Source: Pseudomonadota bacterium (lineage in GTDB: Bacteria > Pseudomonadota > Alphaproteobacteria > Rhodobacterales > Rhodobacteraceae). Taken from it: a DNA stretch of 5,778 nucleotides. The notes under the pieces are model-generated. The model had not been told where the DNA came from and did not search any database. It worked only from the letters and a program-made list of their open reading frames with translations. Positions 1 to 5,528 of this stretch are shown here, piece after piece (the first letter of the stretch is position 1; each line of letters starts with the position of its first letter). The stretch covers positions 1 through 5,778 of the forward strand of contig JAKAJW010000107.1 of NCBI GenBank assembly GCA_021813645.1. Reading direction: 5' to 3'. Both the position numbers and the translations under genes were made by a program.

Positions 1-1004
1 GCCCATCGGCCAGCGCCGCGCTCTGGCCCGCCGGCGAGGGCGTCGACCTGACGGGCCACGACAGCCTCGCCGCGATCCTCGGCGACGCTGCGCTGGCCGG
101 TCCCGGCATGCGGGCGATCGTGGTGGTCAAGGACGGCCGGATCGTCGCCGAACGCTACGCCCCGGGCTTCGACGCCCGCACCCCGCAGGCCGGCTGGTCG
201 ATGACCAAGACGGTAACCGCCGCGCTGGTCGGCACGGTGATCGAGGCCGGCAAGCTTCGCCTCGACCAAGACCACCTGCTGCCGCAATGGGCGGGTGACG
301 GGCGCGCCAGGATCACCGTGGCCGAGCTCCTGTCGATGTCGAGCGGGCTGAAGTTCAACGAGGACTACGGCGACGTCTCCGACGCGACCCGGATGCTCTA
401 CCTCGAACCCGACATGGCGGCCTTCGCCGCCCGCCAGCCGCTGGTCGCCCCGCCCGGCAGCCACTTCAACTACTCCTCCGGCACCCCGGTGATCCTGTCG
501 CGGATCTGGCAGAACGCGCTCGGCGACCCGGCCGCCGCGCACGCCTGGCCGCGCAAGGCGCTGTTCGGCCCGCTCGGCATGGGCAGCGCGGTGATGGAAA
601 CCGACGCGGCCGGCACCTTCGTCGGCGGCTCCTATCTCTACGCCACCCCGCGCGACTGGGCCCGCTTCGGGCTCTTCCTGCTGCAGGACGGCGCCTGGGA
701 CGGCCGCCAGCTCCTGCCGCGCGCCTATGTCGAGATGATGCACAGCCCCTCGGCCGCCGATCCGGCCTATGGCAAGGGCCTGGTTTGGATGGATGGGCCG
801 GCCGATGTGGTCCATGCCGGCGACGACCTGAAATACGGCCTGCCGGGCGATGCCTATTGGCTCTGGGGCTACGACGGCCAGACCGTCACGGTGATCCCCT
901 CGGCGCGGATGGTGGTCGTCCGCATGGGGCTGACCCCCGACCGCTTCGGCTACCGGCCGCAGCGGCTGGTCGCGGCGCTGCTGAAGGCGCTCGGCCCCGG
1001 CTGA
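1..1004 (+). CDS. Serine hydrolase, class C beta-lactamase/6-aminohexanoate-dimer-hydrolase-like (5' end cut off)
   Basis: The reading frame is open from the left window edge (first full codon at 3) to a TGA at 1002-1004, so the N-terminus lies outside and the ATG at 108 is almost certainly internal. The 333 visible residues show the serine beta-lactamase/penicillin-recognising fold. The nucleophile motif S-M-T-K is encoded at about 198-209, with the usual hydrophobic helix after it. A Y-S-S motif at about 471-479 (context HFNYSSG) fits the second catalytic motif, Tyr acting with Lys as general base. A C-terminal GYDGQ...VVVRMG strand (about 870-935) matches the last beta strands of the family. 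This arrangement resembles EstB- and NylB-type hydrolases, which cleave esters or small amides, more than true antibiotic-inactivating AmpC enzymes. The substrate cannot be inferred. Any signal peptide would be upstream of the window. It converges on the tRNA gene, with no good terminator between them. Confidence 0.85.
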   Translation, partial: PSASAALWPAGEGVDLTGHDSLAAILGDAALAGPGMRAIVVVKDGRIVAERYAPGFDARTPQAGWSMTKTVTAALVGTVIEAGKLRLDQDHLLPQWAGDGRARITVAELLSMSSGLKFNEDYGDVSDATRMLYLEPDMAAFAARQPLVAPPGSHFNYSSGTPVILSRIWQNALGDPAAAHAWPRKALFGPLGMGSAVMETDAAGTFVGGSYLYATPRDWARFGLFLLQDGAWDGRQLLPRAYVEMMHSPSAADPAYGKGLVWMDGPADVVHAGDDLKYGLPGDAYWLWGYDGQTVTVIPSARMVVVRMGLTPDRFGYRPQRLVAALLKALGPG

Positions 1005-1033
1005 CGCCGGCCGCGCGGCACATCGAGAACGGA

Positions 1034-1107
1034 TGGAGCGGGTGATGGGAATCGAACCCACGTATTCAGCTTGGAAGGCTGCTGCTCTACCATTGAGCTA
1101 CACCCGC
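1034..1107 (-). tRNA. tRNA-Gly, anticodon TCC, CCA encoded
   Basis: The reverse complement folds as a complete cloverleaf. The acceptor stem GCGGGTG/CACCCGC is a perfect 7 bp (1101-1107 with 1038-1044). The D stem is GCTC/GAGC with loop AATGGTA. The anticodon loop CTTCCAA (1071-1077) puts the TCC anticodon at 1073-1075. The T arm is GTGGG/CCCAT around TTCGATT. The discriminator is T, and the 3' CCA is encoded at 1034-1036. The anticodon stem has a G27-A43 mismatch, leaving four pairs. This tRNA reads GGA and GGG glycine codons. The mature length is 74 nt including CCA. Confidence 0.97.
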
Positions 1108-1116
1108 GCAGACTTT

Positions 1117-1145
1117 CCCTTAGCCGCTCGCCCGGGCCATGGCAA
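1117..1145 (-). promoter_or_regulatory. Candidate tRNA-Gly promoter
   Basis: On the minus strand, TTGCCA (1140-1145) lies 17 bp upstream of TAAGGG (1117-1122). That would start transcription a few bases before the mature tRNA 5' end at 1107. The -35 box matches the sigma-70 consensus at four to five positions, but the -10 box is poor. Position and spacing are the main support. Confidence 0.28.
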
Positions 1146-1185
1146 GCCGCCGGCCCGGCGCGAAACCGGCGTTGCGGGGGATTGA

Positions 1186-1211
1186 GGGGGGCACCGCGGC
1201 CGGCGCCCCCT
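1186..1211 (-). terminator. Candidate GC-rich hairpin after the 5'-nucleotidase gene
   Basis: GGGGGC (1187-1192) pairs perfectly with GCCCCC (1205-1210) around a 12-nt loop, plus an outer G-T pair. The hairpin begins about 12 bp past the TAG stop of the 5'-nucleotidase gene. No U-run follows on either strand, so it is at best a non-canonical terminator or 3'-end stabiliser. Such hairpins also arise by chance in DNA this GC-rich. Confidence 0.25.
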
Positions 1212-1222
1212 CCCCGAGGCGC

Positions 1223-2743
1223 CTACGGCGTCACCGTCTTGATCCGGCCGTCGACCTTCTCGTCGACATGGCCGAGCTTCTCGATATAGGCCATCACGTC
1301 ATTGGCCATCAGATTGCCCGCCGTCTCGTTGACCAGCACCTTGCCGCCGCCGAGCGCGGTATAGCCGTCGCCGCCGCCCAGCATGTAGTCGTTGGTAGCG
1401 ACCTTGTAGAGCTTGTCCTTCTCCAGCGGCTGGCCGCCCACCATCACCGAGGCGACCCGCGCCATCGGCGGCGCCTTCGGATCCCAGGTCACCGTCATGC
1501 CGGAGATCTGCGGGAAGCGGCCGGCGCCGTTCTCCACCTGCGAGAAGCCATTCTCCAGCGCCAGCAGCAGCTGGCTGCCGGGGATCTCGGTGACGACGGT
1601 CTTGTTGCCGAAGGGCAGCTCGGTCAGCACGTCGCGCCGGGTCAGCTTGCTGCCGGCGTCGTAGACCTTGTCGCCGCGGATGCCGCCGCCGTTGGTGATC
1701 GCCACATCGGCGCCGCTCTCGGCCCGCATCGCATCGGCGACCAGATCGCCCATGTTGCTTTCCTCGCCGCGCACCACCCGCTGGCGCGAATCGAGCGTCA
1801 CGTCGGTCGTCCCGATCACCACGTTCAGGTTCTTGTCGAGCTTGGCCTTCAGCTCGTCGACCACCTTCTGGGTCTCCGGATCCGGCGCCACCGTGGCGGT
1901 GTCGACGAAGCGGAAATCCGGCACCCAGGTGATCTTTCGCTTGCCGTTCTTCTCGCCGATCGTGACGTTCAGATCGATCGGATCCATGTAGAAGGCGTCC
2001 TTCGAGGTCTCGACATAGGCCGTGATCCCGTCATAGGCGGTCATGAAGTCATGGTCGTCGCCCGAGATGATGACGTCGAACGCATGCGAGGACATCATCT
2101 GGAAGTCCTGCACATGCGGCGTCTGCGCCACCGCGATCACCAGATCGGCGCCTTCCTTGCGCGCCTTCTCCGCCTCGGCGATGCCGGTGGCGACCGAGGG
2201 TAGGAACTTCAGATTGCCGGGGCTCGACACCTGCGGCGTGTCATCCTCCGAGATCGGGACAAGGGCGATCTTCAGCCCGGCGATGGTCTTCCACATGGTG
2301 CGCGACAGGCCCGGCGGCTGGCTGCCGTCCGGCTCGGTGATCGTCACCGACGCCCAGGGATATTTCGACTCCTTCACCTTCTCGAAGAAGTTCTGCGCGC
2401 CGAAGTCGAACTCGTGGTTGCCCGGCACCGCGATGTCGAAGGGCACGATATTGGTGAGCTCGATCGTGTTGGCGCCCTTGTCGAGCCCCGACAGCAGCGA
2501 GGGCGACAGCATGTCGCCGTCGAAGACATAGAGGAAGTTCGGATTGGCCGCCTTCTCGCGCTTGGCCAGCGCGTTCAACCGGGCGAAGCCGCCGCGCACC
2601 TTGCCGGCATCGAAGTTGTAGAGGTCGCCCACCCCCATGATGGTGAGCTTCACATGTTCGTCGGCCAGGGCCGGACGGCTCAACCCCGCCAGAGCGGTCG
2701 CGCCGATCAGCGCCGCCGCGAGGCTGCGGTGGACTCGGTTCAT
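1223..2743 (-). CDS. Secreted metallophosphatase / 5'-nucleotidase (UshA/CpdB-like)
   Basis: A 506-residue protein of the usual two-domain 5'-nucleotidase length. Residues 1-27 form a Sec signal peptide (basic start, hydrophobic core, ALA cleavage site before DEH), so it should act in the periplasm, hydrolysing nucleotides or UDP-sugars to nucleosides and phosphate. The metallophosphoesterase domain (about 31-285) has D40, G-D77, and G-N109-H110-E-F-D113, which carries the family's catalytic His-Asp pair, and H210 in TPH. The C-terminal substrate domain (about 305-500) has RGEESNMGDL (325-334), NGGGIR (351-356), RFPQISG (409-415) and GGGDGY (456-461), typical of nucleobase and phosphate binding. 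Oddly, the first metal motif reads DLY instead of DxH, and the late one reads GDDH (228-231) instead of GHxH/GHxQ. The ATG start is supported by GAGGGAG (2750-2756) six bases upstream. A Pho-box candidate upstream suggests phosphate control. The exact substrate is unknown. Confidence 0.92.
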   Translation of the reverse strand: MNRVHRSLAAALIGATALAGLSRPALADEHVKLTIMGVGDLYNFDAGKVRGGFARLNALAKREKAANPNFLYVFDGDMLSPSLLSGLDKGANTIELTNIVPFDIAVPGNHEFDFGAQNFFEKVKESKYPWASVTITEPDGSQPPGLSRTMWKTIAGLKIALVPISEDDTPQVSSPGNLKFLPSVATGIAEAEKARKEGADLVIAVAQTPHVQDFQMMSSHAFDVIISGDDHDFMTAYDGITAYVETSKDAFYMDPIDLNVTIGEKNGKRKITWVPDFRFVDTATVAPDPETQKVVDELKAKLDKNLNVVIGTTDVTLDSRQRVVRGEESNMGDLVADAMRAESGADVAITNGGGIRGDKVYDAGSKLTRRDVLTELPFGNKTVVTEIPGSQLLLALENGFSQVENGAGRFPQISGMTVTWDPKAPPMARVASVMVGGQPLEKDKLYKVATNDYMLGGGDGYTALGGGKVLVNETAGNLMANDVMAYIEKLGHVDEKVDGRIKTVTP

Positions 2744-2777
2744 TGGATACTCCCTCGTTGGACTTCGCTACTGGGCG

Positions 2778-2806
2778 AGAGTGCGGCGCCACGCGCCGGC
2801 TGTCAA
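2778..2806 (-). promoter_or_regulatory. Candidate sigma-70 promoter of the 5'-nucleotidase gene
   Basis: On the minus strand a perfect TTGACA (-35, 2801-2806) lies 17 bp from CACTCT (2778-2783), a weak -10 with two consensus matches. Transcription would begin near 2771, giving a leader of about 28 nt that includes the ribosome-binding site. The spacer holds the inverted repeat CGGCGC-CAC-GCGCCG (2784-2798), which could be an operator. Confidence 0.4.
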
Positions 2807-2834
2807 AGCCCCTGCGCGAATTTCGCCGCCCGCC

Positions 2835-2852
2835 ATGACGCCCGCATGACAG
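2835..2852 (-). promoter_or_regulatory. Candidate Pho box (PhoB site) upstream of the 5'-nucleotidase gene
   Basis: The minus strand reads CTGTCAT-GCGG-GCGTCAT. The first half-site is a perfect CTGTCAT, and the second matches five of seven in the right register, 11 bp later. The N4 linker is GC rather than the AT preferred in E. coli. Exactly 10 bp after the box is GAAATT (2819-2824), three of six matches to a -10, which is the layout of PhoB-activated promoters that lack a -35. A start here would give a leader of about 70 nt. Periplasmic 5'-nucleotidases are a known type of phosphate-starvation target. Confidence 0.5.
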
Positions 2853-2901
2853 CCCCCGCCCGCCCGGCCCGGCCGCCCGCCCCATCCTGCCCCCCGGGCC
2901 C
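2853..2901 (-). other. Potential G-quadruplex motif in the divergent intergenic region
   Basis: The plus strand has eight C-runs of three or more (2853-2857, 2859-2861, 2863-2865, 2868-2870, 2876-2878, 2880-2883, 2890-2895, 2899-2901), separated by 1, 1, 2, 5, 1, 6 and 3 bases. The minus strand therefore satisfies the G3+N1-7 quadruplex rule more than once. It directly abuts the Pho-box candidate and ends just before the ATTGAC of the candidate promoter for the + strand operon. In very GC-rich DNA such motifs can occur without function. Confidence 0.45.
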
Positions 2902-2905
2902 GGCA

Positions 2906-2934
2906 TTGACCCGGCGGCGCCGATCGGGCATCCC
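2906..2934 (+). promoter_or_regulatory. Candidate promoter of the ybjQ-DUF952-pyrD operon
   Basis: TTGACC (2906-2911) fits a -35 box, five of six, and is followed at 17 bp by CATCCC (2929-2934), a poor -10. Transcription would start about 25-30 bases before the ATG at 2968. It is the only reasonable -35 in this GC-rich stretch, so this is a weak proposal. Confidence 0.25.
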
Positions 2935-2967
2935 TCGCCCAGGCGCTCGCGCCGAGCGGAGGCGGCG

Positions 2968-3291
2968 ATGATCGTGACGACGACAAACGACCTGCCGGGC
3001 TACCGGATCGTCACGGTGCATGGCACCGTCCGCGGCCTCGCCGTGCGGTCGCGCAGCCTGGTCGGCAATATCGGCGGCATGCTGCAGTCGCTGTTCGGCG
3101 GCAACATCCCGATCTACACCACGCTCGCCGAACAGGCCCGCGCCCTGGCCCATGACCGGCTGGTCGCCCATGCCGAGGCGCTCGGGGCCAATGCGGTGCT
3201 CGCGATGCGCTACGATTCCAACGACATCCTGAGCGGCATCACCGAGGTGCTGGCCTATGGCACCGCCGTCACGGTCGAGCCGCTCGGATGA
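2968..3291 (+). CDS. YbjQ / UPF0145 family protein (putative heavy-metal-binding domain)
   Basis: A 107-residue soluble protein, the same length as E. coli YbjQ. Family hallmarks are the N-terminal strand with GYRIV..VHGTVRG (residues 11-23), a central helix region (LAEQARALAHDRLVAHAEALGA, about 53-74), the GANAVLAMRYD segment (73-83), and a C-terminal TEVLAYGTAV strand (92-101). Members form small pentameric rings and are often labelled heavy-metal-binding from one domain model, but no physiological role is established. It has no signal peptide and no cysteines, so thiol-based metal binding is not supported here. The ATG is preceded by GGAGG (2958-2962) with a five-base gap. It is the first gene of a tight operon, with 16 bp to the DUF952 gene and then pyrD. 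It is divergent from the 5'-nucleotidase gene. Confidence 0.9.
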   Translation: MIVTTTNDLPGYRIVTVHGTVRGLAVRSRSLVGNIGGMLQSLFGGNIPIYTTLAEQARALAHDRLVAHAEALGANAVLAMRYDSNDILSGITEVLAYGTAVTVEPLG

Positions 3292-3307
3292 GTGAACAGG
3301 CCCCATC

Positions 3308-3646
3308 ATGCTGATCTACAAGATTTTCCGCCGTCCGGAATGGAACGAGCTTCGGGCCGCCGGCGCGACGCTCGGCGCGCCGATCGACCGCGCCGACGGC
3401 TTCATCCATTTCTCCACCGCCGCCCAGGTGACCGAAACCGCCGCCAAGCATTTCGCCGCCGAAAGCGACCTCGTGCTGGTCGCGGTCGCCGCCGAGCCGC
3501 TCGGCCCCGAACTGAAATGGGAACCCTCGCGCGGTGGGGCGCTGTTCCCGCATCTCTATCGCCCGCTCCGTCTCGCCGACGTGCTCTGGGACAAGTCGCT
3601 GCCGCTCGGCGCCACCGGCCATATCTTCCCCGAGGGGCTGGTGTGA
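3308..3646 (+). CDS. DUF952 family protein
   Basis: A 112-residue cytoplasmic protein with the DUF952 signature motifs: Y-K-I near the start, ADGFIHFSTAAQ (residues 29-40) with a conserved His, LKWEPSRGG (69-77), and LFPHLYRPL (79-87) with another conserved His. The function is unknown. The His and acidic residues suggest an enzyme, but no reaction has been assigned. The fold has been compared with glutathione-transferase-like or ADP-ribosyltransferase-like proteins without firm proof. The ATG follows the ybjQ stop by 16 bp with only a weak ribosome site (AACAGG). Its TGA overlaps the pyrD GTG start in a GTGA tetranucleotide (3643-3646), indicating translational coupling. From general knowledge, a DUF952 gene just upstream of pyrD recurs in alphaproteobacteria. 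Confidence 0.9.
   Translation: MLIYKIFRRPEWNELRAAGATLGAPIDRADGFIHFSTAAQVTETAAKHFAAESDLVLVAVAAEPLGPELKWEPSRGGALFPHLYRPLRLADVLWDKSLPLGATGHIFPEGLV
3632..3637 (+). promoter_or_regulatory. Ribosome-binding site fixing the pyrD GTG start
   Basis: GAGGGG lies five bases before the GTG at 3643, inside the last codons of the DUF952 gene. The frame upstream of 3643 stays open for more than 300 bases, so this site and homology decide the start. Confidence 0.65.
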
Positions 3647-4701
3647 GCGGGCTGGAGCGCGCCGGCCTCGCGCTTTTGCACCATTGCGATCCCGAGCGGG
3701 CGCATGCGCTGTCGCTCCTGGCCTTGCGCAGCGGTCTCGCGCCGCTGCCCGCCGCCTATGCCTCGCCACGGCTCGCCACCACGCTCGCCGGCCTGGCCCT
3801 GCCCAATCCGATCGGTCTGGCCGCCGGGTTCGACAAGAACGCGGTGGCGCTCGACGCCCTCGCCCGGGTCGGTTTCGGCTTTCTCGAGGTCGGCGCCGCC
3901 ACGCCGCGCCCGCAGCCCGGCAATCCCAAGCCCCGGCTGTTCCGGCTTGCCGAGGACCGCGCCGCGATCAACCGTTTCGGCTTCAACAACGACGGCGCCG
4001 CCGCCATCGCCGCCCGGCTGGCCCGCCGGCCGAAGGGCGCGGTGATCGGCCTCAATCTCGGCGCCAACAAGGACAGCGCCGACCGCGCCGCCGACTTCGC
4101 CCGCGTGCTGGCGCTCTGCGGGCCGCATCTCGACTTCGCCACCGTCAACGTCTCCTCGCCCAATACCGAGCGGCTGCGCGATCTACAGGGCGCCGCCGCG
4201 CTGGCCGGCCTGCTCGCCGGCGTGTTGGCCGAACGCGCCAAACTGCCCCGGCCGATCCCGATCTTCCTCAAGATCGCCCCCGATCTCGACGCCCAGGGCC
4301 TCGAGGACATCGCCGAGGTGGCGCTGGCCTCCGGCATCGACGCAATCGTGGCCACCAACACCACGCTTTCGCGCGAAGGTCTGAAAAGTGCAAGCCGAGA
4401 CGAAAATGGCGGCCTGTCCGGCGCACCATTGTTCGAAAAATCTACACGCGTGCTGGCCCGGCTATCGCAACTGACGGCTGGAAAGCTGCCGCTGATCGGC
4501 GTCGGCGGAATTTCCAGCGCCGAACAGGCCTATGCCAAGATCACCGCCGGCGCCTCGGCGGTGCAGCTCTATACCGCGATGGTCTACGAGGGGCTCGGCC
4601 TGATCCCGCGGATCGCCCGCGGCCTCGAGGCGCTGCTCGCCCGCGACGGTTTCGCCACGGTGGCGGCGGCGGTCGGCAGCCGGCGCGACGACTGGCTCTG
4701 A
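3643..4701 (+). CDS. pyrD: Dihydroorotate dehydrogenase (quinone), class 2
   Basis: Oxidises dihydroorotate to orotate with FMN, passing electrons to quinone at the inner membrane, the fourth step of pyrimidine synthesis. Starting at the GTG it is 352 residues, normal for class 2. The N-terminal extension (1-40, with the family-typical DPERAH at 16-21) is the membrane-associated quinone-tunnel helix region. Key motifs are GLAAGFDKN (58-66), GFLEVGAATPRPQPGNPKPRLFRL (79-102), INRFGFNNDG (109-118), NLGANKD (138-144), NVSSPNT (169-175, catalytic base S172), FLKIAPD (208-214), ATNTT (237-241), GGLSG (256-260), GVGGI (286-290) and YTAMVYEG (310-317). The same frame is open upstream through the whole DUF952 gene, so a longer 469-residue call from 3292 would be wrong. 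About 4379-4515 has codons unlike the rest of the gene. It is the last gene of the operon and is convergent with hutC. Confidence 0.97.
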   Translation: MSGLERAGLALLHHCDPERAHALSLLALRSGLAPLPAAYASPRLATTLAGLALPNPIGLAAGFDKNAVALDALARVGFGFLEVGAATPRPQPGNPKPRLFRLAEDRAAINRFGFNNDGAAAIAARLARRPKGAVIGLNLGANKDSADRAADFARVLALCGPHLDFATVNVSSPNTERLRDLQGAAALAGLLAGVLAERAKLPRPIPIFLKIAPDLDAQGLEDIAEVALASGIDAIVATNTTLSREGLKSASRDENGGLSGAPLFEKSTRVLARLSQLTAGKLPLIGVGGISSAEQAYAKITAGASAVQLYTAMVYEGLGLIPRIARGLEALLARDGFATVAAAVGSRRDDWL

Positions 4702-4722
4702 ACCCAGGGCGGCGGCGCGACG

Positions 4723-4777
4723 TCGGTCCAACGTCGGTGTCATATCGGTGCGAAATCGGTGTGAAATCGGTAGAGCG
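4723..4777. repeat. Five tandem 11-bp units beginning TCGGT
   Basis: TCGGT occurs at 4723, 4734, 4745, 4756 and 4767, exactly 11 bp apart. The middle units are the most alike (TCGGTGCGAAA and TCGGTGTGAAA); the outer ones have drifted (TCGGTCCAACG, TCGGTGTCATA, TCGGTAGAGCG). The array lies between the convergent pyrD and hutC stop codons. It is non-coding on both strands and less GC-rich than its surroundings. Confidence 0.85.
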
Positions 4778-4782
4778 ATTTT
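4764..4782 (+). terminator. Weak candidate terminator after pyrD
   Basis: AAATCG (4764-4769) pairs with CGATTT (4776-4781) around the loop GTAGAG, with TTTT on the + strand at its 3' end. An alternative 9-bp stem with one G-U pair joins 4750-4758 to 4776-4784. The stem is short and AT-rich, so efficiency is doubtful, but it is the only hairpin with a T-run in the convergent gap and could serve both directions. Confidence 0.3.
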
Positions 4783-4835
4783 GCCGCAAAACCAGTGGCT
4801 TGCCCCACCGCAGCCGTGCCCCGTCCGGGCCGAAC

Positions 4836-5528
4836 TCAGACCACCGTGCGCAGCCGGTAGCCCGGCCCGTAGGCCAGCCGGACCGAGGTCACCGGCGCCT
4901 CGCCGAGCCAGGTCGTGCGCTCGATGACGAACAGCGCCGTGCCTTCGGCCACCTGCAGCAGCGCGGCCTCCTCCGGCCCCGCGTTGGCGGCGGAGAACTC
5001 AATGTCGCCCGTGGTATAGGCGACGGTCTTCACCAGCCATTCATTGACGCTGACCGCCGCCAGATCCGCCGGCAATGGCTCCGGCAGCACCGCCGCGTTC
5101 AGCCAGCGATCCTCGTAGAGGAACGGCCGCCCGTCGGCGAAATGCAGCGTCTTCAGATGCATCAGCCGCACGCCGCGGGCCAGCCCCAGCCGCAAGGCCA
5201 GCCCCGCCGGCGCCTCCGCCGCCGCGGCCGCCAGCACCCGGAACCCATAACGCTGGCCCCGCCCCTCCACCTCGAGCCGGATCACCGGAATATCGACCGT
5301 CGCCTTGCGCACCGGATGGGTGGCGACCCGCGTTCCCGCCCGCCGTCGCCGCTCCAGCACGCCGGCCCGCGCCAGTTCCCCCAGGGCCCGGCTGACCGTC
5401 GCCCGGGCACAGCCGAACTCTGCCGCCAGCTGCTCCTCGGTCGGCAGCATGGCGCCCGGCGGCCAGTCCCGCCGCTCGATCCGGCGTAGCACCTCGGCCC
5501 GCACCGCCTCCCAGCCGAGCGCGCTCAC
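4836..5528 (-). CDS. hutC: GntR-family repressor with UTRA domain, HutC-type
   Basis: A 230-residue regulator of standard GntR/HutC length. Residues 1-70 are the winged helix-turn-helix: WPPGAMLPTEEQLAAEFGCARATVSRALGELARAGVLERRRRAGTRV (22-68) carries the classic recognition helix and wing. Residues 80-226 form a UTRA ligand domain with FLYEDRWLN (136-144), NEWLVKTVAYT (162-172), ERTTW (203-207), VTSVRLAY (213-220) and PGYRL (222-226), the pattern of histidine-utilization repressors. HutC proteins bind hut promoters and are released by urocanate; this effector is inferred from family and context. It starts at a GTG whose GTGA overlaps the hutF stop by 4 bp, with GAGGGAG five bases upstream, so it is co-translated with hutF. 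The operator it would bind is upstream of hutF, or elsewhere, and not in view. It is the last gene of the visible operon. Confidence 0.85.
   Translation of the reverse strand: MSALGWEAVRAEVLRRIERRDWPPGAMLPTEEQLAAEFGCARATVSRALGELARAGVLERRRRAGTRVATHPVRKATVDIPVIRLEVEGRGQRYGFRVLAAAAAEAPAGLALRLGLARGVRLMHLKTLHFADGRPFLYEDRWLNAAVLPEPLPADLAAVSVNEWLVKTVAYTTGDIEFSAANAGPEEAALLQVAEGTALFVIERTTWLGEAPVTSVRLAYGPGYRLRTVV

Noticed and set aside
108..110. ATG at 108 as the start of the serine hydrolase gene.
   Set aside because: The frame is open upstream to the window edge with plausible coding sequence, no ribosome site precedes 108, and the family usually has more N-terminal residues before the SxxK motif.
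1005..1033. A terminator between the serine hydrolase gene and the tRNA gene.
   Set aside because: The short gap is GC-rich without a clear hairpin plus T-run on either strand.
1034..1107. The tRNA-Gly gene as an integration site for a genomic island, and its G27-A43 mismatch as a defect.
   Set aside because: No repeat of the tRNA 3' end, integrase or phage-like gene is visible. The mismatch appears in similar alphaproteobacterial tRNA-Gly(TCC) sequences as I know them, so it is not unusual.
1139..2203. A 354-codon + strand open frame antisense to the 5'-nucleotidase gene.
   Set aside because: It is His/Arg/Asp-rich with repeated composition and has no recognisable domain or ribosome site. 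The minus-strand gene has clear homology, so this is a shadow.
2800..2817. CTGTCAA on the + strand as a second Pho box, for the ybjQ operon.
   Set aside because: The half-site expected 11 bp later reads CCTGCGC and does not match. The sequence is better explained as the reverse of the TTGACA -35 box.
3292..3642. An upstream extension of pyrD to a GTG at 3292, giving 469 residues.
   Set aside because: The extra residues overlap the whole DUF952 gene in another frame, are not PyrD-like, and class 2 PyrD normally starts as the protein from 3643 does.
3534..5489. A very long + strand open frame (651 codons) across pyrD, the intergenic repeat and antisense to hutC.
   Set aside because: Its translation is arginine/proline/alanine-rich low-complexity sequence, it has no family resemblance, and it is out of frame with two clear genes. 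This is typical of GC-rich DNA with few stop codons.
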